The notes under the pieces are model-generated. The model worked only from the letters and a program-made list of their open reading frames with translations, ran no database searches and had not been told where the DNA came from. From DASRHT01 sp035293765 (GTDB taxonomy: Bacteria; Chloroflexota; Ktedonobacteria; Ktedonobacterales; Ktedonobacteraceae), in NCBI GenBank assembly GCA_035293765.1, contig DATGMF010000091.1, positions 62,001 to 126,000 of the forward strand: DNA of 64,000 nt. Direction: 5' to 3'. Positions 1-8,610 of this stretch are shown piece by piece; the first letter of the stretch is position 1, and each line of letters opens with the position of its first letter. Both the position numbers and the translations under genes were made by a program.

Positions 1-30
1 GGGTAAAGCTAATACAGATAGGGGTCAATC

Positions 31-1056
31 ATGGCGCACCGTTTTCATCCACGAAGCACTCCTGCAGAACATGTGCGTGTTATCTTTCATTCCATACCCT
101 GGAAGCTTCTGTTCTTATTGCCAGTTCTTATAGTCATCGCTGTGCCCACGTACCTGTATGCAACGCGTGCGGGAGGTAATGTCGTTCCCTCAATCACCGA
201 TCTTTTTTATAAACTTTCGGCTCCAGCTCCCCCGCCAACGCCAACTCCATTACCGGTATTTCCTTCAGGGCTGCCGCAAGCTGGTTCTCTGCTCTATACC
301 GTACAGGATGGCGATTCGTGCGACTCGATTCTGCTTTTTCAGATGCATATGTTGAATGCGGGCGAGATCTTTAGCGATATTAAGCCGGAGACCGTGCGGG
401 CGCTCAACGCCTCTCTCGGCCAGGACTGCCATTTGCTACAGCCCGGGATGACGCTCCCACTATCTCCGCACTATCCTCTGGTTGCTCTCGGCGGCGTTGT
501 GACCAAAATCGAGGCCAGCACGCCGCAGCAGGTATTGCCCACGCCGCTGATTAAAATCCCGCCACAGCAACAGCTAGGAACGGATTGTTCGGGGAAAGGA
601 GGCTGCCTGCTGACGCTGCGGATCGCGCCTGCCGTGAGTATACATCTCCTGGTGCAAACTGCCCTGCCTGTGAACGTGGGTTCCTGGATCTGGGCGCAGG
701 CGATGTATCCCCGCAAGGTCATTCGTGGCTTTGATACCTATCCCTACGCCGATCCACATGCCTCGCTCAATGGGGCAACCATGCGCGCGTGCGATGTCCA
801 GGTGGATAATACCCACGATGACAATTCGCTCTCGTGCAGCGATCTTATGCCGAACACCATTGATATTGATGGAGGCTCCTGGATCTTCGGCGTTACTGGC
901 CCGGGTGGGATCGACCACTGGCATTATGGATTAAACCTGCCGCCCAATACGCGCGTACTGCTCTGGCTCACCGATGACAATGGCACGCTCCATTATCATC
1001 GTGGCAACTCTGCCTATCGTTACGATGACGCGTCCCATCTTTACGTAAAAATCTAA
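31..1056 (+). CDS. Membrane-anchored secreted protein with LysM-like segment
   Basis: I do not recognise a named family for the whole 341-residue protein. Residues about 24-44 form one hydrophobic membrane segment, followed by a Pro-rich stretch (about 65-80) typical of a spacer outside the membrane. Residues about 97-145 (starting LYTVQDGDSCDSI and ending near LQPGMTLPL) resemble a LysM-type peptidoglycan-binding repeat, with two Cys that could bridge. The C-terminal 170 residues are Trp/Tyr/Asp-rich and look like an extracellular beta domain. The start is fixed by an in-frame TAA at 4-6 and a GGGG purine box just upstream of ATG 31. It is followed by a strong terminator, so it ends its own transcript. 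Confidence 0.7.
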   Translation: MAHRFHPRSTPAEHVRVIFHSIPWKLLFLLPVLIVIAVPTYLYATRAGGNVVPSITDLFYKLSAPAPPPTPTPLPVFPSGLPQAGSLLYTVQDGDSCDSILLFQMHMLNAGEIFSDIKPETVRALNASLGQDCHLLQPGMTLPLSPHYPLVALGGVVTKIEASTPQQVLPTPLIKIPPQQQLGTDCSGKGGCLLTLRIAPAVSIHLLVQTALPVNVGSWIWAQAMYPRKVIRGFDTYPYADPHASLNGATMRACDVQVDNTHDDNSLSCSDLMPNTIDIDGGSWIFGVTGPGGIDHWHYGLNLPPNTRVLLWLTDDNGTLHYHRGNSAYRYDDASHLYVKI

Positions 1057-1089
1057 CAGTTCATCTTAAACTTGAGTAGTCCAAAGGGT

Positions 1090-1128
1090 GCCTCTTCTAC
1101 GTAAATATATGTAGAAGAGGCGCTTTTT
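1090..1128 (+). terminator. Rho-independent terminator
   Basis: An 11-bp perfect stem (GCCTCTTCTAC with its complement, 1090-1100 and 1111-1121) with a 10-nt AT loop, followed by GCTTTTT. It ends the transcript of the gene at 31-1056 and insulates the kinase gene downstream. Confidence 0.9.
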
Positions 1129-1255
1129 AGATAATTTTTGCTGATGCCGTATCTTCCCTTTTTTGGGGTATGGTATCATAATCTTAAGGGTAGGGTGATC
1201 GTGCTGGATGCTGGAGCGGCGGTTTGTCCCTAATCCATAAAATCTGGAGCTATCT

Positions 1256-3127
1256 ATGGCAGGCTTAGAGGGAAGGACCCTTGATCGTTATCAATTGCAG
1301 CGCCTGATTGGGCGCGGGGGCATGGCCGATGTGTATCTGGGCTTCGACCCTCGTTTTCAGCGTGACGTTGCCATTAAAGTATTCAAACGTGAAGATGAAG
1401 GCATGCTCAGACGCTTCATTCGTGAAGCAAAACTGATGGCCTCGCTGCGCAATCCTTACCTGATGCCTGTCTATGATACCGGCGAAACGAACGTAGATGG
1501 GGTGTCACGCTATTATATCGTGATGCCCTTTATGGAAGGTGGAACGTTACGCGCCCGCATCAAACGCTCCCGGCCCTCGCTGAAAGAGACCTGCCGCTAC
1601 CTGCGAGAAATTGCCTCCGCTCTCGACTACATGCATCAGCAAGGCATTATTCACCGCGATATCAAGTCTTCCAATGTATTGCTGAACGACGAAGGGCATT
1701 GTTTCCTCTCCGATTTTGGCATTGCGCGCACCACCACCGATGCCACTCAGATGACCAGCACCGGCGATGTACTCGGCACCGTCGATTATGTCGCGCCTGA
1801 GCTTTTTGAAATGGATCGCAGGGCCGACGCTCGCAGCGATTTCTACTCGCTGGGTGTGCTGCTCTTCGAAATGGTCACGGGCCAGATGCCGTTTAAAGCC
1901 GAGAATCAGATTGCCCTGATCGCGATGCATATGAACCAGCTCCCGCCATCGCCACGGACAATCGTGCCCAACCTCTCTCCCCAGGTTGAGCGCGTCATGC
2001 TGAGGGCGCTGGAGAAAAATCCTGAGCGACGCTACGGGAGCGCAACCGAACTCGCCGATGCCTTTTGCCTGGCCGTTACCGCTCCTGCAAAACAGGAGCC
2101 GCTGATCTTGCGCACAGAGCCTCCTCTGACTCCCGCCAGGAAAACAGGCGAATATTATCCCGTATATGATCAGCGACAGGCGCTCATGCCGCCAGCAGTG
2201 CCGGAAAAGAGAAGGAGACGGGCATCGCCAGCACGTACCAGAGGTGTCGTGCTGACGGTGCTGGCCCTGTTGGCGTTGCTGGCTGTGGTGGGACCGATGC
2301 TTTACATTATCTTGACCGGCGCTTATGCCAATTTTGGCTCAACGGGTTCACAGAACGCGATCACAGCAACCTCTGCCCAATCGCCTGCTGCCACGCCTGA
2401 TTTGACGGCGACGGCGCAGGTGGTGGCCGCTAATGCGACCAGAGAAGCCACCAATAAGACTGCCACGGCTATCGCGGGGACGACTGCGACGGCGCAGGCC
2501 CAGGTAACGGCGACGGCGGGCGTGATCGTGACCGCGACGGCTGGTAAAGCTATCTATACTGATGCGTTAAATAACGCTGATAATCCTGCCACGGTTGCCG
2601 CGCAGTGGGATCAGAGCGCCGATTGCTCGTTTAATACAGATGGCTATCATGTGACTGCGCAAACGGATATCCTGCGCCAGGGAACGCTGCATGGTTGCCT
2701 TGAGACAGGCCATCGCTATACCAATGCCACGGTCTCCGTCGATATGGTAATTCAGAGCGGGCATTCCGGCGGCCTCTTCTTTCATGTGAAGACGAACGCG
2801 CTCGGCGCTTATGCTGGCTACCTGTTTGAACTTGATAGCAAGGGGAACTATAAGGTTTCGCGCGCCAGTAATTACAGTACCGGCGCCGGCTATGTCGCTT
2901 TGCAGGACTGGACAGCTTCTTCCGCCATAAAGACCGGCACGGCGAAAAATACGCTGCAAGTCATTATGCGCGATGGCAGCGAGCTGTTCTATGTCAACGG
3001 CACGTTCCTCGTCTCGATACAGGATGCCACCTACGCATCAGGCGACCTGGCCCTGCTCGCCACAACCAGCAACAACGGCGATAATGCCGAGGTGGTTTAC
3101 AGCAATTTGCGTGTGTATCCTGCATAA
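1256..3127 (+). CDS. Transmembrane Ser/Thr protein kinase with extracellular LamG/DUF1080-like domain
   Basis: Eukaryotic-type (Hanks) kinase that would phosphorylate proteins inside the cell in response to an outside signal. Kinase domain about residues 10-275: glycine loop GRGGMADVY, ATP Lys41, catalytic loop HRDIKSSN (Asp135), DFG, and VAPE for APE. A single membrane helix lies near 335-357. It is followed by a Thr/Ala linker with repeated TATA-type segments (about 375-435), then a C-terminal beta-sandwich-like domain of about 190 residues that resembles the DUF1080/LamG fold, probably a sugar or cell-wall sensor. GGAG precedes ATG 1256. All catalytic residues are intact. Convergent with the methyltransferase gene, only 7 bp apart. 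Confidence 0.92.
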   Translation: MAGLEGRTLDRYQLQRLIGRGGMADVYLGFDPRFQRDVAIKVFKREDEGMLRRFIREAKLMASLRNPYLMPVYDTGETNVDGVSRYYIVMPFMEGGTLRARIKRSRPSLKETCRYLREIASALDYMHQQGIIHRDIKSSNVLLNDEGHCFLSDFGIARTTTDATQMTSTGDVLGTVDYVAPELFEMDRRADARSDFYSLGVLLFEMVTGQMPFKAENQIALIAMHMNQLPPSPRTIVPNLSPQVERVMLRALEKNPERRYGSATELADAFCLAVTAPAKQEPLILRTEPPLTPARKTGEYYPVYDQRQALMPPAVPEKRRRRASPARTRGVVLTVLALLALLAVVGPMLYIILTGAYANFGSTGSQNAITATSAQSPAATPDLTATAQVVAANATREATNKTATAIAGTTATAQAQVTATAGVIVTATAGKAIYTDALNNADNPATVAAQWDQSADCSFNTDGYHVTAQTDILRQGTLHGCLETGHRYTNATVSVDMVIQSGHSGGLFFHVKTNALGAYAGYLFELDSKGNYKVSRASNYSTGAGYVALQDWTASSAIKTGTAKNTLQVIMRDGSELFYVNGTFLVSIQDATYASGDLALLATTSNNGDNAEVVYSNLRVYPA

Positions 3128-3134
3128 CCTGAGT

Positions 3135-3935
3135 TTACTTACGCGCTACAAAAATGCCCGAAGACTTGGTAATATGCATCGCGCCATGCTCGGCCAGCTC
3201 CTGCTCGATCAGCGTTCGTAGCGTTTGGATACGCTCTTCGCTTAGAGCATGGCCGGCGCGGGTGGAGAGAATGTAGGCGAGCAGAGGTTCCACTTCGGTA
3301 ACGACCAGCCCATCGAGAAAGCGGTCGAGCATGACCTGCGAGAAGTAGGGGGTGAGCTGACCATAACCACTTTCGAGGGTGAATTCGTGGCGCAACTTTT
3401 CGCCGAAAACGCCGCTATCGAGTACCTGTTCTACAAGATCATCTAACTCTTGCAAGTGAGTCTCTCCAATGGTTGTAGCGTAGAAATGCCCACCCGGCTT
3501 TAAAATGCGGCGAATTTCCGAGAGCGCCCTGGGTCGATCTGGCACATGATAGAGCATATGATTGGCGATGGCGACATCAAGGCTTTCATCCGCGAAAGGG
3601 ATGGCTTGCGCGTCGATAACCTGGAAAGTAAAGGGATGCTTGCTATGGCGCAGGTTTTGCTGGGCATCTTCCAGCATTCCGGCGGAGAAATCCGACAGGG
3701 TAACGAACCATCCCCGGGGGATGCGCTCTCGATTGTGCTGCCAGAACTCTGCCGATCCACAGCCTAGTTCAAGGATCTGGCTATTGTCTGCAAAGGTGAA
3801 ATGCTCAAGAATCCACTCGTACCAGTTTTGAGTGCTGGCGCTAAAGCGTTTATGCAGTTCAATACGCGCGTTTAAGTTGGAGGCGTTTTTATATTGCTGA
3901 GTGAGTAAATATTGACGATTGGTTCCTTCTGCCAT
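3135..3935 (-). CDS. Class I SAM-dependent methyltransferase
   Basis: 266 residues. Motif I is ELGCGSAEFW, followed by an acidic motif II region and the late motif with AIANHMLYHVPD, which is typical of the UbiE/COQ5-like Methyltransf_11 family. Substrate cannot be told from sequence. AGGATCATT precedes ATG at 3935. It lies downstream of the response-regulator gene on the same strand but with a separate ribosome site, 39 bp after that gene's start-proximal neighbour region; operon membership is possible but unproven. Confidence 0.85.
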   Translation of the reverse strand: MAEGTNRQYLLTQQYKNASNLNARIELHKRFSASTQNWYEWILEHFTFADNSQILELGCGSAEFWQHNRERIPRGWFVTLSDFSAGMLEDAQQNLRHSKHPFTFQVIDAQAIPFADESLDVAIANHMLYHVPDRPRALSEIRRILKPGGHFYATTIGETHLQELDDLVEQVLDSGVFGEKLRHEFTLESGYGQLTPYFSQVMLDRFLDGLVVTEVEPLLAYILSTRAGHALSEERIQTLRTLIEQELAEHGAMHITKSSGIFVARK

Positions 3936-3974
3936 AATGATCCTTCCTGGATACTGATTATTGTAGAGAGAATA

Positions 3975-4637
3975 CTATTCCTGTTCCCGCCGTGGCACCA
4001 GTTTGTGCTCCACGGCGAAGGCGGCAGCTTCGCTGCGGCGCGAGAGGCCGAGCTTCTCCAGAATATGGCTTACATGGTTGCGGGCCGTCTTCTCACTCAT
4101 ATATAACGTATCGGCGATCTGTCTGTTCGTATAGCCGCGCGCTACCAGGGCCAGCACCTCGCGCTCGCGCTCGGTAAGGTCGCCGCCTGGCCCCTGTGCA
4201 GTGCCGTTTGCCAGAGCATGCATTTGCTCCATCACCTGTTTTGTCGCCTCTGGATCGAGCAGTGATTGTCCGCTTGCAACGCGACGTAGGGCTTTGAGCA
4301 GCTCCGCCCGGCCCACATTTTTTAAAAGGTAGCCATCGGCCCCGGCCATGATAGAATCGAAAACGGCCTCCTCATCGGCAAAAGAGGTAAACATCACAAT
4401 AGCAACATCGGGATGCTGGCTCTTGATCTCGCGACACGCTTCAATGCCGTTGATATTCTGCATTTGCACATCCATCAAGATCACCTGGGGACCCAGCACG
4501 CTCACCTTCGCCAGCGCCTCCTCGCCGCTGCTGGCTTCGCCGATCACATTGATATCCGCTTCTAACTCAAAAGCGGCCCGTATCCCCATGCGCACAATTT
4601 CATGGTCATCCACAATCATAAGGCGTATCTTTGCCAT
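3975..4637 (-). CDS. NarL/LuxR-family response regulator
   Basis: 220-residue DNA-binding partner of the histidine kinase encoded just upstream. N-terminal receiver (about 1-120) with the acidic pair in MIVDDHE and the phospho-acceptor Asp in ILMDVQM; C-terminal LuxR-type helix-turn-helix (about 150-210) beginning LTEREREVLALVARGYTNRQ. ATG at 4637 is chosen over a TTG one codon earlier because GAGGAGG sits 5 nt upstream of the ATG. The gap to the kinase gene (4638-4749) is almost wholly taken up by a copy of the dispersed repeat element described at 4658, so co-transcription must read through that hairpin. Confidence 0.95.
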   Translation of the reverse strand: MAKIRLMIVDDHEIVRMGIRAAFELEADINVIGEASSGEEALAKVSVLGPQVILMDVQMQNINGIEACREIKSQHPDVAIVMFTSFADEEAVFDSIMAGADGYLLKNVGRAELLKALRRVASGQSLLDPEATKQVMEQMHALANGTAQGPGGDLTEREREVLALVARGYTNRQIADTLYMSEKTARNHVSHILEKLGLSRRSEAAAFAVEHKLVPRREQE

Positions 4638-4657
4638 CAAATCCTCCTCAGGTGCAG

Positions 4658-4749
4658 TTTCACTTGACTTCTTCAGGTTTGGTGCTATACTTCTCCTCGA
4701 AGGGACGGCGGGGCTGGTAGCTGGCTCGACCCGCTTGAGGGTACTGAAA
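4658..4749 (-). repeat. Dispersed promoter-hairpin element, copy A
   Basis: One of five related ~95-100 bp elements. Read on the minus strand it begins TTTCAGTACCCTCAAGCGGG immediately after the histidine kinase stop codon and ends GTCAAGTGAAAC 20 nt before the response-regulator ATG. On the plus strand it contains TTGACT (4664-4669), a 16-nt spacer and TATACT (4686-4691), a near-consensus sigma-70 promoter pointing antisense into the histidine kinase 3' end, with a GC-rich imperfect hairpin right after the -10 box. Confidence 0.85.
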
Positions 4750-6657
4750 TTAGACGGGAAGCTGTACCCATACTTTTACTCCTCCGGCTGGAAGCTGCGT
4801 AATTTCAAGTTTTCCACCCAGCTCTGCCGCTCGCTCGTGCATGCCGCGCAACCCATGCCCTGAATACATCCTCTCAAGCTCTCCGCCGGTCGAAGGATCG
4901 TGCCCATGATGAGCCATGCCCCGTCCATTGTCGCAAATCTCAACTTCGATGCTCGTAGGTTGGTAGCGCAGGGATACCTGGATCTGCGTCGCATTGGCGT
5001 GTTTATAGGCGTTCGAGAGCGCCTCCTGCACAATGCGGAAGATGGCGGTGCCGATCTGCGCATACTGATTGGTGTTGCGCTGGTTCGTGTTCAGCAACTC
5101 CTCGTTACCTGTCACTACCAGGCCTACGGGCAGGTCGCTGATAGTTTCGAACTCGCGCGTCTGGTTGGTCAGCATCTGCGTCAGCGTCGTGGTGCCGCTC
5201 ATCAAAGGCTTGAGCGAAAACATATAGTTGCGCGTCTCCCACAGCGCCTGTTTGGAGACCGCCACCAGTTTATCCAGGCGGTCCGCCAGGGAAGCAACGG
5301 CTGTAGTATCTTCTGAGGGATCTGCGACGATACGATGAGCCAGGGTAGAGCAAGTTTCGGCATTGAGGCTCAACATATAAATAAGCTGCGCGATACCATC
5401 GTGAATCTCGCGCGCGATGCGCCTGCGCTCAAGTGTCGCGGCCATCTCCACGGTCTGCTCCGTAAGGCGGATATTGTCGAGCGCGACCAACAGTTGTGCG
5501 CCTGCAATAGTCAGGAAATACTCTTGTTTTGGATCAAAAGGTGTCTGGCGGCTACTTTCGGCCCCGATGACCATCCGTAGCTCACCCTCTTTAAAAAAGG
5601 GTAGGTAGAGCCGCGCAACGCCGTAATTTTTGCGGTTAAACGCCTCGAAGGTATTGTACTTCTGAGCCGTACGCACAACCTCATCAAGGATCGCCTGATT
5701 TCTTGCCAGAAGTTGCGGATTCGGTACATCTACATCTACCTCTATACATGCTTCGATGGCTGGCTGTGAAATTTTCTCCTGTTTCTCGTCAGGCGTGTGG
5801 TTAACAAGGGCCAACACCAGGCGCTGAAAATGTCCGCCCTGGCGGAGCCGTTCGGCACTTTTTTGCAGAAGCGCCTCTCTATTGCTGGCTTCGCGTACAA
5901 TCGTTTCGCCCACGCTAAGCAAGGCCGTTTGCCTGCGTACGTTGTCCTGCTCTCGCCTTTTACTCTGAGTGTAGTTTCTGATGAGTGAGGCCATATAGGC
6001 GGCGAGAATGGCCGCTATCGGCACATCCATTAAAGAGCCGAGGAAGTCGATCAAAGTGACCGTATGGGGCGTTGCATTAGGTGCGGGGAAGTACATGCCT
6101 AAGAGGATGAAGAGATCATAGCCGAACGCAGCCGCCAATCCGCCACGGTAGCGATAGGCAAACGCAGCCGCGAAGGCTGTGGACATGCCATAGCGATAGA
6201 AAGGAGAGCTAACGCCGAAGGGGGGATCAACGCCGAAGGGACCGCTCAGATAGACGATCAGCCCACAAATGAAGACGTCCAGGCTGTAGATGGCAATATC
6301 CCAGTAGGGGCTATGCGTGCGTGCCAGGGGGGCCAGAATATCAGCTTCTCCATCTTCCGTCAGTGGCTGCCGTCGGCGCGAGAGCAGGTGGAAGATGCGT
6401 GTGCGTGGCAGCAGAATCTGGAAAACAGGAGCGTAGAGTGTGACAACCAGTGTTTGTATCAAGGTCACAATGAGCAAGATATCGCAGGTGCGGGTAACAG
6501 CGGTGTTAGGAGGTGGATTGCCGACGATGATGGTCAGCGCGTAGAGCCACCAGCTCCAGCGCCATACGAGGAAGAAGTAGCTGGGAGTGCTTCGTAAACG
6601 GCGCCAGGTTGTATTGGGGATGGCTCTGGCTTGAAAAGCTCTTTTTGGCTGACTCAT
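4750..6657 (-). CDS. Membrane sensor histidine kinase (NarX/DesK type, HisKA_3)
   Basis: 635 residues. The first ~235 residues hold five to six hydrophobic helices, followed by a coiled linker and a GAF-like region (about 255-395). The HisKA_3 dimerisation box has the phospho-acceptor His419 in RRRIAREIHDGIAQ. The C-terminal HATPase_c has an N box (EALSNAYKHANA) and a G box (DNGRGMAHH, GHGLRGMHER). It should autophosphorylate and pass phosphate to the response regulator encoded 112 bp downstream. The signal is unknown; many membrane helices suggest a membrane or hydrophobic cue. ATG 6657 follows a GGCGCGGG-type purine stretch. Confidence 0.93.
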   Translation of the reverse strand: MSQPKRAFQARAIPNTTWRRLRSTPSYFFLVWRWSWWLYALTIIVGNPPPNTAVTRTCDILLIVTLIQTLVVTLYAPVFQILLPRTRIFHLLSRRRQPLTEDGEADILAPLARTHSPYWDIAIYSLDVFICGLIVYLSGPFGVDPPFGVSSPFYRYGMSTAFAAAFAYRYRGGLAAAFGYDLFILLGMYFPAPNATPHTVTLIDFLGSLMDVPIAAILAAYMASLIRNYTQSKRREQDNVRRQTALLSVGETIVREASNREALLQKSAERLRQGGHFQRLVLALVNHTPDEKQEKISQPAIEACIEVDVDVPNPQLLARNQAILDEVVRTAQKYNTFEAFNRKNYGVARLYLPFFKEGELRMVIGAESSRQTPFDPKQEYFLTIAGAQLLVALDNIRLTEQTVEMAATLERRRIAREIHDGIAQLIYMLSLNAETCSTLAHRIVADPSEDTTAVASLADRLDKLVAVSKQALWETRNYMFSLKPLMSGTTTLTQMLTNQTREFETISDLPVGLVVTGNEELLNTNQRNTNQYAQIGTAIFRIVQEALSNAYKHANATQIQVSLRYQPTSIEVEICDNGRGMAHHGHDPSTGGELERMYSGHGLRGMHERAAELGGKLEITQLPAGGVKVWVQLPV

Positions 6658-6876
6658 GATCCCGCGCCTTTCGCAGCGAATAAACGAACGCTCGCATCCT
6701 GACTGAACTATATGCAGTATGCCCTGTTTTCAAAATGCTGTCAATCAGGTTGTGAAGAAGAGCGGCTCTTTTGATCTGAGCAACAAGAGGTGCGTTTCTT
6801 TCGTAGAATGCATGAGAAGAGACTATTTTACCGCCCGTTTGCCGCGAAAATGCCGACTGGCAAATGGTCTGGTTTA

Positions 6877-6887
6877 TGTGGTATGGT
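6877..6887 (+). promoter_or_regulatory. Putative stable-RNA promoter (extended -10)
   Basis: TATGTGGTATGGT gives an extended -10 (TGTGG before TATGGT, 6882-6887). The same TGTGGTAT core precedes the tRNA-Arg gene and the small-RNA candidate near 15.3 kb. The -35 is not clear. Confidence 0.4.
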
Positions 6888-6894
6888 ATTAGTA

Positions 6895-7016
6895 CATAAT
6901 TTGTTTCCATCCTGGGTGGGCTGGAAAAGAAAGAGGCAGTGGATGCTTTCTAACCGGTAAAAACTCAGGTCGGAAGCAGCAATATGGCTGCGCCTTAGTG
7001 AAAGAAGGGACGGTTT
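6895..7016 (+). ncRNA. Structured RNA, possible bacterial SRP (4.5S) RNA
   Basis: The segment TCAGGTCGGAAGCAGCA at 6965-6981 resembles the conserved apical motif of bacterial SRP RNA (TCAGGTCCGGAAGGAAGCAGC) with three bases missing; CTAACC just before it is also typical. AACCG (6951-6955) can pair with CGGTT (7011-7015), closing the region. However, the stretch can also fold as GCAGC-AATATG-GCTGC, an alternative that breaks the SRP loop. It may equally be the structured 5' leader of the gene starting at 7023. No other SRP RNA candidate is seen in the window. Confidence 0.42.
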
Positions 7017-7022
7017 ATCATC

Positions 7023-7436
7023 GTGAAAAAGGCCGAACAGAAACCGAAGACATTGTTGGCTAATCTGGGCGATCTCAACCGACCTTTGCGTGTTCGATCT
7101 GTGCGTTATATGGGACGTGAATGGTGGGCTATTGATTCTGCGGACACATGGCCGGGAATGGTGATGGACCTGCGCCGCCTGGGTTTCGAATCTATAGCAA
7201 TGGGAGAAGAAGTGCTGGTGCGTGAAAACGTGCCGCTCTATGAGACAAAAATGGATAGCCCCATCTCTCCCGATGGGCTAAAACCTTTTCCTGAAGTCCA
7301 ACCCACTATTCGAATACGGAAGGAGCCCTATCCTCCCAACTATGATGATTCTGAGCTCATATACCTGGATGAGGATGAAGAAGAGGAAGATATCGACGAT
7401 GAGTTAGAGCCAGAAGATCTGGACGACGACGAGTAA
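7023..7436 (+). CDS. Small protein with acidic C-terminal tail, unknown function
   Basis: 137 residues, soluble. The first ~75 residues look like a compact beta domain (LRVRSVRYMGREWWAIDS); the last ~30 are almost all Asp/Glu. No family recognised. The start is GTG 7023; the best ribosome site (AAGGGACGG) is 12 nt upstream and overlaps the 3' side of the structured RNA stem, so translation might be governed by that fold. A weak CCTCC/GGAGG hairpin followed by TTTT (7483-7515) may terminate it. Confidence 0.65.
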   Translation: MKKAEQKPKTLLANLGDLNRPLRVRSVRYMGREWWAIDSADTWPGMVMDLRRLGFESIAMGEEVLVRENVPLYETKMDSPISPDGLKPFPEVQPTIRIRKEPYPPNYDDSELIYLDEDEEEEDIDDELEPEDLDDDE

Positions 7437-7613
7437 GTTGCCCGGATCTTTTTAATATAGACCAGCGTTATGCTGCACGAAGCCTCCTTCAGGGCCTTGC
7501 TCTGTGGGAGGTTTTGTGCTTTATGGTCCTGAGCGGGGTGGTCATCGCTCGCAAGTGATATACTGCGTAAAACAGCTATTGTTAACATACATGCAGTAGG
7601 GAGAAAGTTGCAC

Positions 7614-8489
7614 ATGCCAAACTCGCCGGTAGATGACGTTGTGTCAGCTCATGGACTTCAGTTGCACTATCGTCGCTGGTCCCCCGTTGAGCCCGCCGCT
7701 GTTCCGATGGTCTTATTACATGGCCTGGCCTCAGCTTCGCATATCTGGAACCTGGTGGCTCCCCGCCTGGCTGCGCAGGGGCATAGCGTAACGGCGCTCG
7801 ATCAGCGTGGTCATGGCGAGAGCGAGAAGCCTGACTCCGGTTATGATTTCGCGACGATTGTGGCCGATGATCATGCAGCTTTGCAGGCTTTAGAGATCGA
7901 ACGGCCAGTCATTGTTGGGCATTCGTGGGGAGCTGCGGTCGCGCTACACTATGCTGTCACCTACCCCGAGCAGGTGTCCTCCCTCGTGCTGGTCGATGGT
8001 GCCATCAATCAGCTTTCGGCACGCCCGAACTGGACGCGAGAGCGAGCAAGGATAGACCTGGCCCCGCCGCGCTTTGCCGGTACGCCGCGCGAAGCGTTTC
8101 TGGCGCGCATTCATAGCGGCCCTCTAGGGGAGCAATGGACGCCTGAACTTGAAGATATCATGCTGCATATTGTGCAACTGCGCCCCGATGATACGGTGGC
8201 TCCTCGCCTGGACTTCGAGAATCACCTCCAGATTATTGATGCCATGTGGGATCAACCAACATTCGATCTCTATCGGCAGGTGCAGTGTCCGGTCACACTG
8301 ATTGTCGCGGAACAGGAGCAGTTGAGGGAGCCCTGGGAAGGTTTCAGGCAGGCACGGCAAGAAGGTATCGACACGATCAAAACAGTATGTCCCGATATCC
8401 ATGTTATACGCATGCCCAATACCATTCACGATATCCCGTTACAGCGCCCGGACAGATTGGCAGAAGAAATTCTACGCTCAATCTCATGA
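7614..8489 (+). CDS. Alpha/beta hydrolase
   Basis: 291 residues from ATG 7614, preceded by GGGAG at a normal distance (a TTG two codons earlier is less likely). Oxyanion segment LLHGLASASHIW, nucleophile elbow VGHSWGAA with Ser, a late Asp region and catalytic His in NTIHDIPLQRP complete the triad. Closest in style to epoxide hydrolase / haloalkane dehalogenase / lipase-like members; substrate unknown. Stands alone between unrelated genes. Confidence 0.88.
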   Translation: MPNSPVDDVVSAHGLQLHYRRWSPVEPAAVPMVLLHGLASASHIWNLVAPRLAAQGHSVTALDQRGHGESEKPDSGYDFATIVADDHAALQALEIERPVIVGHSWGAAVALHYAVTYPEQVSSLVLVDGAINQLSARPNWTRERARIDLAPPRFAGTPREAFLARIHSGPLGEQWTPELEDIMLHIVQLRPDDTVAPRLDFENHLQIIDAMWDQPTFDLYRQVQCPVTLIVAEQEQLREPWEGFRQARQEGIDTIKTVCPDIHVIRMPNTIHDIPLQRPDRLAEEILRSIS

Positions 8490-8537
8490 TGTCGCTCAAG
8501 AAAATAAAAGATTTTTTTTAAAAGTCGGGAGTTACGC

Positions 8538-8565
8538 TTGCTCTATCCGCGCAGTCTGCTATAAT
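8538..8565 (+). promoter_or_regulatory. Sigma-70 type promoter
   Basis: TTGCTC (8538-8543), 16-nt spacer, perfect TATAAT (8560-8565), 45 bp upstream of the recombinase-fold gene at 8611. Confidence 0.75.
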
Positions 8566-8610
8566 GAAAAAAACAGTCTATAACTATGATTTACAATCAA
8601 GGAGCGATAG

